From Candidatus Kapaibacterium sp. (lineage in GTDB: Bacteria > Bacteroidota > Ignavibacteria > Kapaibacteriales > UBA4661), in NCBI GenBank assembly GCA_025455065.1, contig JALONG010000036.1:1-48935 (forward strand): a stretch of 48,935 nt of DNA, given 5' to 3'. Both the position numbers and the translations under genes were made by a program. Numbering within the stretch: the stretch's first letter is position 1; each line of letters opens with the position of its first letter. The notes beneath the pieces are model-generated. The model worked only from the letters and a program-made list of their open reading frames with translations. It was not told the DNA's origin and searched no databases. Positions 43,502 through 48,935 of this stretch are shown in pieces.

Positions 43502-44722
43502 TTAACCGACAACAGCCGCTTGCGGCAACATCTCACGCATGAGCGCACCGAGACGTTTGATGCCTTCTTCGATTGCCTCGGCATTGGAGCAGGAATAATT
43601 GAGGCGCATCGTGTTTTTGCCACCGCCGTCCACGTAAAAGGGTACACCCGGCACAAATGCTACTTTTTGCTTGATTGCTTCGTCGAAAAATTTCACAGTG
43701 GAGAAATTCTCCGGCATTGTAATCCACACAAACATCCCGCCTTCGGGCTTGGTTGCAACGGCTTCTGCAGGGAAATAGCGGCTGATAGCACTGGTCATAG
43801 CTTCGCACTGCGAGCGGTATGCTGCTACGATGCGCTGAATGTGCGCGTCGAGGTCATTGTTTACAAGGTATTCGTGCATGATTCGCTGACCGACAAAGTT
43901 TGTATGCAAGTCGGTTGCTTGTTTGGCGATGATAAGTTTTTCCATAATCGGCTTCGCAGCGACAACCCAGCCCAAACGGAAGCCCGGCGCGGCAATTTTC
44001 GAGAACGAGCCGAACAAAATACATTGGTCGCCGAAGTAGGCGCGAAGCGACTTTGCACGCGCACCGAAAAAGCGCAAATCGCCGTAGGGGTCGTCTTCAA
44101 TCACGAGCGTATTGCGTCCCATAAGCGCTTCGGCAACGCGCAACCGTGTTTCTTCGGTGTAGCTGATGCCGGTGGGATTTTGGAAATTTGGGATCGCTGA
44201 AAACAACTTCACCGCTTGTTTGTCGTAGAGCGCTTCCAATTCATCCACATCTACGCCTTCGTTGGTGAGCGTTACACCCTGAAAATTGGGTTGATAAACC
44301 GAAAACGACTGAATTGCGCCCAAATAACCGGGTTTTTCCAATGCAATCGTATCACCCGGATTCACCAAGACCTTGCCAACAAGGTCAATGCCTTGCTGCG
44401 AACCGCTTGTAATCAAGATTTCTTCAGGTTTAATATCCAAGCCCTGTGTCGCTTTGTACCGCGCAGCGATATACTCCCGAAGCGGCAAGTAACCTTCGGT
44501 GGTGGCGTACTGAAGAGCATTGCGTCCGCTTTTGGAAAATACGGTGTCGGCAGCCGCTTGAAATGCTTCCACAGGAAAAAACGCCGGATTCGGCAAACCA
44601 CCTGCAAAGGAGATAATGTCAGGCTGCACGGTCGTTTTCAAAATTTCGCGGATAAACGAAGTCGGTACGCCGCTCATACGCTCGGCGAAAAGGCTTGTCG
44701 GATTAAACGATGCGGTATTCAT
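43502..44722 (-). CDS. PLP-dependent class I aminotransferase (2-aminoadipate transaminase/LysN-like)
   Basis: 406 aa fold-type I aminotransferase. SFAGGLPNPAFFP (38-50), the ITSGSQQGID cofactor loop (about 104-113), NFQNPTGISY (179-188), EDDPYGDLRF (209-218) and Lys242 in GSFSKIAAPGFRLGW mark the subgroup of 2-aminoadipate/kynurenine-type transaminases, which also gave rise to MocR regulators. It likely transfers amino groups from aromatic, branched or aminoadipate donors; the substrate is unsure. A related MocR protein with an added GntR domain is encoded at 46316-48013. Confidence 0.9.
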   Translation of the reverse strand: MNTASFNPTSLFAERMSGVPTSFIREILKTTVQPDIISFAGGLPNPAFFPVEAFQAAADTVFSKSGRNALQYATTEGYLPLREYIAARYKATQGLDIKPEEILITSGSQQGIDLVGKVLVNPGDTIALEKPGYLGAIQSFSVYQPNFQGVTLTNEGVDVDELEALYDKQAVKLFSAIPNFQNPTGISYTEETRLRVAEALMGRNTLVIEDDPYGDLRFFGARAKSLRAYFGDQCILFGSFSKIAAPGFRLGWVVAAKPIMEKLIIAKQATDLHTNFVGQRIMHEYLVNNDLDAHIQRIVAAYRSQCEAMTSAISRYFPAEAVATKPEGGMFVWITMPENFSTVKFFDEAIKQKVAFVPGVPFYVDGGGKNTMRLNYSCSNAEAIEEGIKRLGALMREMLPQAAVVG

Positions 44723-44801
44723 AACGCTTGGAGAGTAAGGTGATAGTGAAAATTTCGGATTCTGTGTATGGTAGAATTACGTTAAGAAACTTGGCATTGT
44801 T

Positions 44802-44953
44802 CTTCGTAGCACAGACATTTCTGTCTGTGCCTTTAACGCTTCTGTGCCTTTAACGCTGCAAGGCGTAATACCGTAAAATTTTGAATTTACACGATTTGAA
44901 GATTATTCGCTTCGCTCATTTCGGACACAGACAAGAATGTCTGTGCTACGAAG
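44802..44953. repeat. Paired ACAGACATTC palindrome element, copy 2
   Basis: The left arm 44802-44831 (CTTCGTAGCACAGACATTTC..) and right arm 44923-44953 (..GAATGTCTGTGCTACGAAG) are inverted copies about 90 bp apart. Inside is a tandem duplication of TCTGTGCCTTTAACGCT. Same family as 23108-23239. Confidence 0.8.
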
Positions 44954-44978
44954 AAGAGGTTGGTATTACTAATTGATG

Positions 44979-45470
44979 TTACGCTTTTGCTAAGGTTTCC
45001 AGTGCATCGCCTGTGATGCGAAAAACCGTCCATTCGTCCATTGGCTTCGCGCCAAGGCTTTTGTAAAACTCAATCGCGGGGGTGTTCCAATCCAAGACCG
45101 ACCATTCCAAACGCCCACAATTTCGTTCCTGTGCCAAACGTGCTAAATAAACCAGCAACGCTTTACCAAAGCCGCGTCCGCGATATTCAGGCTTGACGAA
45201 CAAATCTTCCAGATACATACCCTGCTTTGCCAAAAATGTCGAGTAGTTGTGAAAAAAGAGCGCAAAACCAGCCGCTATGCCGCTTTCATCGTATCCAATC
45301 ACGACTTCGGCAACGGGCTTTTCCCCGAAAAGCGTGGAACGAAGTGCCTCTTCGGTTGCCGTAACTTCATCGGAAAGTTTTTCGTAATCTGCCAGAGCTT
45401 TGATAAAATCAAGGATTACGGGAACATCATGCGGGGTAGCAGAGCGAATATCTAAGCCGTGAATGAGCAT
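44979..45470 (-). CDS. GNAT N-acetyltransferase (diamine/SSAT-like)
   Basis: 163 aa single GNAT domain. The acetyl-CoA motif VKPEYRGRGFGKALL (about 92-106), LEDLFV strand and the C-terminal WNTPAIEFYKSLGA match the spermidine/spermine acetyltransferase-like subgroup, so polyamines or related amines are possible substrates; thialysine acetylation is another option for this subgroup. It stands alone between filler and a 160-bp gap. Confidence 0.87.
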   Translation of the reverse strand: MLIHGLDIRSATPHDVPVILDFIKALADYEKLSDEVTATEEALRSTLFGEKPVAEVVIGYDESGIAAGFALFFHNYSTFLAKQGMYLEDLFVKPEYRGRGFGKALLVYLARLAQERNCGRLEWSVLDWNTPAIEFYKSLGAKPMDEWTVFRITGDALETLAKA

Positions 45471-45551
45471 AGTGTGGATGAGATTTGAGTAGCAAAACTA
45501 CTTAGAATGTGCATTTGAAAGAACACGCTACAAAATTACAACAAAAGTGTT

Positions 45552-45581
45552 TTGCAAAACAGATACAATATTGTAGTTTCG
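45552..45581 (+). promoter_or_regulatory. Possible promoter for the DUF2185-like gene
   Basis: TTG (45552-45554), 19 bp, TAGTTTCG (45574-45581), one base off TAnnTTTG, 50 bp before the ATG at 45631. Confidence 0.35.
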
Positions 45582-45630
45582 CAACCAGCACAGTTTTTTC
45601 ATTTCTTTTCCATTGTTTTTTCCCCACATT

Positions 45631-46332
45631 ATGAGCAATACTCCCGATTCCGAAGAGTTTGAAACTGGAACATTTCAACGTGTTATTCAGGGCAAAACTG
45701 TTCTGGTGCAATGCGACAAACGGCTTGAACCGCAAGCAGAATGGCTGCTCAAGTCTATTGAAGATGTTTCCGAAGAATCCGAATCCCCCATTGGCGACCG
45801 ATGGACGCTTGAACTCGGCTTTTCCGTGCTGGTGCTGATTGCCCGCGAAGACGGCGTACTTGTCGTTTGCGAACCCGATTATGACGAAGACCCGATGGAA
45901 AGCGCTGTTGAAGACGTATCGCGTTCATTGTGGGTGGTGGTGATGCAAAACGAAGTCTGCGAAGTAACCGAAACATCAGCATACATGAGCATTCCACGCT
46001 TTGACGAAACGATTGTTATTCGCAAAGGTGCGTTGGAAGAAGAACGCATTTTCGTGCAACGCGACGAACCCGACAACTCCAACGGCTCGGATTTGCACGA
46101 TTCCGGTTGGTATATCGGCGGAGCGGATGACGACGAGGAAGGCTCTGAGAATCCTGAAGATTACGAGGCTTGCTACGTCTATGAACTCTTGGAATCGCGC
46201 CCGATGGTGCTTTCGGTGTTGGCACTTCCGGCAAATTATGTTGCTGTTTTTGACGGCGAGGATATTGAAGCAATTTACAACGATGAGGATGAAAATGTTT
46301 GGAATCCGTCCGACGATGAAGAAAACAAGTAA
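45631..46332 (+). CDS. Acidic DUF2185-like protein
   Basis: 233 aa, rich in Asp and Glu. The C-terminal half (RDEPDNSNGSDLHDSGWYIGG, then DDEEGSENPEDYEACYVYEL and VLALPANYVAVF) has the layout of DUF2185 proteins, a family that includes immunity-type proteins of polymorphic toxin systems; no toxin gene is adjacent. The N-terminal half is not recognised. I took the ATG at 45631 rather than 45613. Its last codons overlap the presumed start of the MocR-type gene by 17 bp. Confidence 0.65.
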   Translation: MSNTPDSEEFETGTFQRVIQGKTVLVQCDKRLEPQAEWLLKSIEDVSEESESPIGDRWTLELGFSVLVLIAREDGVLVVCEPDYDEDPMESAVEDVSRSLWVVVMQNEVCEVTETSAYMSIPRFDETIVIRKGALEEERIFVQRDEPDNSNGSDLHDSGWYIGGADDDEEGSENPEDYEACYVYELLESRPMVLSVLALPANYVAVFDGEDIEAIYNDEDENVWNPSDDEENK

Positions 46333-48013
46333 TTCTGCCGCCACGCCATTGCCGAGAAACGGCTCTGCCGCAAAGCAATCACGAAGCAAGCAACCAAGCC
46401 TGCTTCGTGATTCGGCGCATTCTTCACGCAAAAAAACTGACGGTTTGCACAAACAAAAAAGCAGTATAGTTCCCGTCAAAAGCAGTACAGTTTCCGTCAA
46501 AAGCAGTACAGTTTCCGTCAAAAAGAGTTCTCCCGCAAAAAGCACTTCAATGCGTGAAGTTGAGGATGGACCAAAGCAACAATCCGCGCCCGAACTGCAC
46601 CTCTACGAACAAATTGCCGAAGAAATCCGTACTCAAATCGAACATCGTGTTTTGCAGCCCGGAAACCGCTTGCCGTCTGTGCGGAAGCTGTCTCGGCAAA
46701 AAGGGGTGAGCATTTCGACGGTTTTGCAAGCATACATGAATTTGGAAGATGTCGGCATTATCGAAGCACGTCCACAATCGGGGTATTATGTGCGGCAGCA
46801 ATTTCGCAATATGCCGCCGGAGCCGAGTATTCAACGCTTTGCACCGAAACCGAAGCCTGTGAAAAACGTCGTTACGCTGGTCGAAGACCTCATCAACACG
46901 TACCAATACTCCGATTTTGTGCCGCTTGGGGCAGCGATGCCCGCCCCTGACCTTTTGCCGATTACGAAAATCTCGAAACTCTACGCTTCGCTTGCTCGCT
47001 CGGAAATGCACAAAATCGCCCGTTATGAGCATCCGACGGGCAACGTGGAATTGCGCCGCCAAATCGTGCTTCGCGCAATGGATTGGGGTGGATTGTTTGC
47101 TCCCGACGACGTTATCACCACCGGAGCAGCCACCGAAGCGCTTACGCTCTGCCTTCGTGCGGTTGCGGGTGAAGGCGACACAATTGCGGTGGAATCGCCC
47201 TGCTATTTCGGGATTTTGCGGGTGATTGAGGGTTTGGGAATGAAGGCACTGGAAATCCCGACCGACCCCAAAAGCGGGATTTCGCTGGAAAGTCTCGAAC
47301 CCGTTATGCGCAAACGGCAGGTGAAAGCGCTTGTCGTTGTAGCAAACTTCTCAAACCCGCTTGGTTGCTGTATGCCGGATGAAAATAAAGCACGACTGGC
47401 TGCACTCGCCGCCGAATATGAAATTCCGATTATCGAAGATGATGTGTATGGGGAAATTTATTTCAGCGTGAAGCGCCCCAGACCGCTCAAGGCGTTTGAT
47501 GATGCGGGTTGGGTGATGTTGTGTGATTCGTTTTCTAAAACCGTTTCGCCCGGTCTGCGTGTCGGTTACACGATTCCGGGGCGTTTTTACGAAAATGTCT
47601 ATCGCCTCAAAATCGCATCAACACTTGCTTCGCCAACGTTGCCGCAACTTGTCATGGCGAAATTTCTCCAAACCGGCGGCTACGAACACCAAATGCGAGC
47701 GCTTCGCAAGGCATTTTCAGTGCAGATACAAAAAACGATTACGGCAGTGGGAGAGTATTTTCCCGAAGGCACGAAAGTTACACGCCCGACGGGGGGTTTT
47801 GTGGTGTGGGTGGAATGTCCCGCAAAGTTAGACGCAATCACGCTTCACGGTGAAGCAATGCGGGAGAAAATCAGTATTGCGCCCGGTCCGGCGTTTTCCA
47901 AAACCGAGCAGTACAATCACTTCATTCGCCTGAACTGCGGCTATCCTTGGACTGACAGGCTTGACGATGCCGTGAGGACGCTTGGGCGGCTTGCTGCGGA
48001 GCTTTGTCGGTAA
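46316..48013 (+). CDS. MocR-type GntR regulator/aminotransferase fusion
   Basis: 565 aa from the ATG at 46316. Order: a lysine/serine-rich disordered tail (1-80) containing three 7-residue repeats, a GntR winged helix (LHLYEQIAEEIRTQI, LPSVRKLSRQKGVS, about 94-165), then a class I aminotransferase domain with NFSNPLGCCM, EDDVYGEIYF and PLP lysine near 407 in SFSKTVSPGLRVGY. MocR proteins bind pyridoxal phosphate and regulate genes such as pdxST or gabT; none is adjacent. A shorter start at 46550 would drop the tail and give a conventional 487-aa protein. The long form is favoured by overlap with the preceding stop and by the open, repeat-structured tail. Confidence 0.88.
   Translation: MKKTSNSAATPLPRNGSAAKQSRSKQPSLLRDSAHSSRKKTDGLHKQKSSIVPVKSSTVSVKSSTVSVKKSSPAKSTSMREVEDGPKQQSAPELHLYEQIAEEIRTQIEHRVLQPGNRLPSVRKLSRQKGVSISTVLQAYMNLEDVGIIEARPQSGYYVRQQFRNMPPEPSIQRFAPKPKPVKNVVTLVEDLINTYQYSDFVPLGAAMPAPDLLPITKISKLYASLARSEMHKIARYEHPTGNVELRRQIVLRAMDWGGLFAPDDVITTGAATEALTLCLRAVAGEGDTIAVESPCYFGILRVIEGLGMKALEIPTDPKSGISLESLEPVMRKRQVKALVVVANFSNPLGCCMPDENKARLAALAAEYEIPIIEDDVYGEIYFSVKRPRPLKAFDDAGWVMLCDSFSKTVSPGLRVGYTIPGRFYENVYRLKIASTLASPTLPQLVMAKFLQTGGYEHQMRALRKAFSVQIQKTITAVGEYFPEGTKVTRPTGGFVVWVECPAKLDAITLHGEAMREKISIAPGPAFSKTEQYNHFIRLNCGYPWTDRLDDAVRTLGRLAAELCR
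46460..46522 (+). repeat. Three tandem 21-bp coding repeats
   Basis: Units 46460-46480, 46481-46501 and 46502-46522 encode SSIVPVK, SSTVSVK and SSTVSVK. The last two are identical at DNA level, indicating recent slippage in the basic tail of the MocR-type protein. Confidence 0.88.
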
Positions 48014-48802
48014 TTTTTGGAATAATCCCAACTTGAGTTGATAACTGTGCAAAAAAAATCCGGCTTCAGTGGCACAGACATTCTTGTCTGTGCGAGTATT
48101 TATGCTGCTTCCAGAGAAAAGCATTGAAAAATACTCTCCGGCAAAACGAAGCGCTTTAATACCGTTATCCGCCGCGACTTCACTCACGCGCTTGCGGAGC
48201 AGTTCAACGGCTTTTTGTGTTATTCCGGCTTGTTCGGCTGCGCTGCGGGCATCGGCTTGGAGTGCGGTAACAGCATTCGTGCGGTCTTCGGGGGTGATGG
48301 TATTCCAAAAGCCGTTTTCGTCGCGTTCCACCTTGTAGGTTTTCATTTCGACCGAAAGAATTTTTGCCTTTGGAAGCGTAGCAGTGATGCGGAGTTCGGG
48401 GTCATGTGTGGAAGATTTTTCTTCGTCAATGTTCAAGTTAAATTCCTGCCGCAAATCAAACCCTGCTTTTACGACAAACTCCCCCCGCAAGACCAGTGTT
48501 TTCGTGCTTCCCAGAAACGTGTGCGACCATTGATATTCGCGGAAAATCGTCTGTTCGACGGTGGCAAGTTCTAATGTTGGCTGTGTTTGTTCAATCACCG
48601 TCAAACCATTGATACTCACCGACGGCGAAAGCCCCATGCGCTGTTTGAAGGCATCGGAAGCGCTTTTCGCAAGGTTTTTCGCATTCCGCTCACCCCCAAC
48701 ATACAACGTCAAAATCCCGCCTCCCACCAGCAACAGCAAGGTGAAAATGATGAGCGGCAAAACAGGCATCGTCATTTTTTTGAGCGGCGAAGTGCGTGGC
48801 AT
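47828..48802 (-). CDS. DUF4230 membrane-anchored protein with altered C-terminus
   Basis: 324 aa. One N-terminal membrane segment (about 12-34) is followed by the DUF4230 domain (LAKSASDAFKQRMG, VEQTIFREYQWSHTF, then the KVERDENGFWNTITPEDRT and RKRVSEVAADNGIKAL segments, about 45-235), expected outside the cytoplasm; function unknown. Residues after about 236 (FSGSSINTRTDKNVC on) are encoded by a repeated filler sequence and then by the antisense of the MocR gene end, with which it overlaps by 186 bp. The natural C-terminus was probably near residue 235, and the stop seems to have been lost when the repeat arose. Confidence 0.78.
   Translation of the reverse strand: MPRTSPLKKMTMPVLPLIIFTLLLLVGGGILTLYVGGERNAKNLAKSASDAFKQRMGLSPSVSINGLTVIEQTQPTLELATVEQTIFREYQWSHTFLGSTKTLVLRGEFVVKAGFDLRQEFNLNIDEEKSSTHDPELRITATLPKAKILSVEMKTYKVERDENGFWNTITPEDRTNAVTALQADARSAAEQAGITQKAVELLRKRVSEVAADNGIKALRFAGEYFSMLFSGSSINTRTDKNVCATEAGFFLHSYQLKLGLFQKLPTKLRSKPPKRPHGIVKPVSPRIAAVQANEVIVLLGFGKRRTGRNTDFLPHCFTVKRDCV
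48022..48120. repeat. 99-bp direct repeat, copy 1
   Basis: Nearly identical to 48837-48935 (offset 815 bp; a few differences, mainly in the first 50 bp). It contains a CAGACATTCTTGTCTG palindrome and encodes the point where the DUF4230 protein runs out of its family. Confidence 0.9.
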
Positions 48803-48836
48803 GAAGTGAGAAGGGATAAGGGAAAAAGGCTGAGGG

Positions 48837-48935
48837 ATAATACCAATTTGAGTTGATAGCTGTGCAAAAAAAATCCGGCTTCAGCGGCACAGACATTCTT
48901 GTCTGTGCGAGTATTTATGCTGCTTCCAGAGAAAA
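48837..48935. repeat. 99-bp direct repeat, copy 2 (reaches the window edge)
   Basis: The second copy lies upstream of the DUF4230 start. Its right end contains the same minus-strand coding piece TTCTCTGGAAGCAGC found at the DUF4230 3' end, so a second, tandem DUF4230 gene may lie just outside the window. Confidence 0.85.

Noticed and set aside
46001-46315. Longer N-terminus for the MocR-type protein
   Set aside because: The open frame upstream of 46316 runs fully inside the DUF2185-like gene in another frame and gives a Cys/Trp/Arg-rich shadow sequence.

Overview
The window looks like the chromosome of a Bacteroidota/Chlorobiota-type (FCB group) bacterium. Several features point there: a TonB-dependent receptor with a carboxypeptidase-regulatory-like N-domain, DUF4301 and DUF4230 proteins, a secreted protein ending in a FlgD/T9SS-style C-terminal fold, mostly weak or absent Shine-Dalgarno sites, and promoters of the TTG-N20-TAnnTTTG form before tRNA-Asp and the TonB-like gene. 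I cannot name a genus. Composition is fairly even apart from AT-rich patches in intergenic DNA and inside the type III methyltransferase gene.

Layout. (1) 199-9140, minus strand: a compact seven-gene cluster running STAS antagonist, RsbW-like kinase, GH2 lipoprotein, hybrid histidine kinase, HPt protein, cellulose-synthase-like GT2, DUF3131 protein. Several joints overlap by 4 bp or are separated by only a few bp. It reads as an exopolysaccharide synthesis and processing operon carrying its own partner-switch and phosphorelay modules. (2) 9301-12576, minus: DUF4301 protein, a dolichyl-phosphate-glucose-synthase-like GT2 and a TonB-like protein with promoter and terminator. (3) 12924-16457, plus: mfd, followed by about 760 bp without a convincing gene. 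(4) 17220-19574, minus: YfcC-family transporter and a secreted FlgD-type protein. (5) 19713-26187, minus: cyanophycinase, two different cyanophycin-synthetase homologues and an M20 peptidase. Neither synthetase homologue has a working Mur-ligase P-loop. One keeps an apparently intact ATP-grasp domain; the other has lost it but keeps the HxxEH motif of the N-domain. This complementary pair is the strongest candidate for an undescribed system. (6) 26606-28213, plus: purH. (7) 28352-33798: tRNA-Asp followed by a 5.3-kb island bounded by a 93-bp direct repeat of the tRNA 3' half plus its terminator; it carries a type III restriction-modification system in res-mod order and no integrase. (8) 33831-45470, minus: TonB-dependent receptor, two small membrane proteins, an outer-membrane protein, a LytTR membrane regulator, an orphan chemoreceptor, MazG-like pyrophosphohydrolase, OmpR-type regulator, an aminotransferase and a GNAT acetyltransferase. 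(9) 45631-48802: DUF2185-like acidic protein overlapping a MocR-type regulator (plus), and a DUF4230 membrane protein (minus) flanked by 99-bp direct repeats.

Intergenic spaces are unusually rich in short repeated filler: paired palindromes around ACAGACATTC..GTCTGT, paired ATTCGTGCAATTCGTGG elements, and runs of TTGGTTTTTGG/TTAGTCATT type. Some abut or run into gene 3' ends and appear to have changed stop positions. One tRNA gene was found; no rRNA, CRISPR array or transposase gene was seen.
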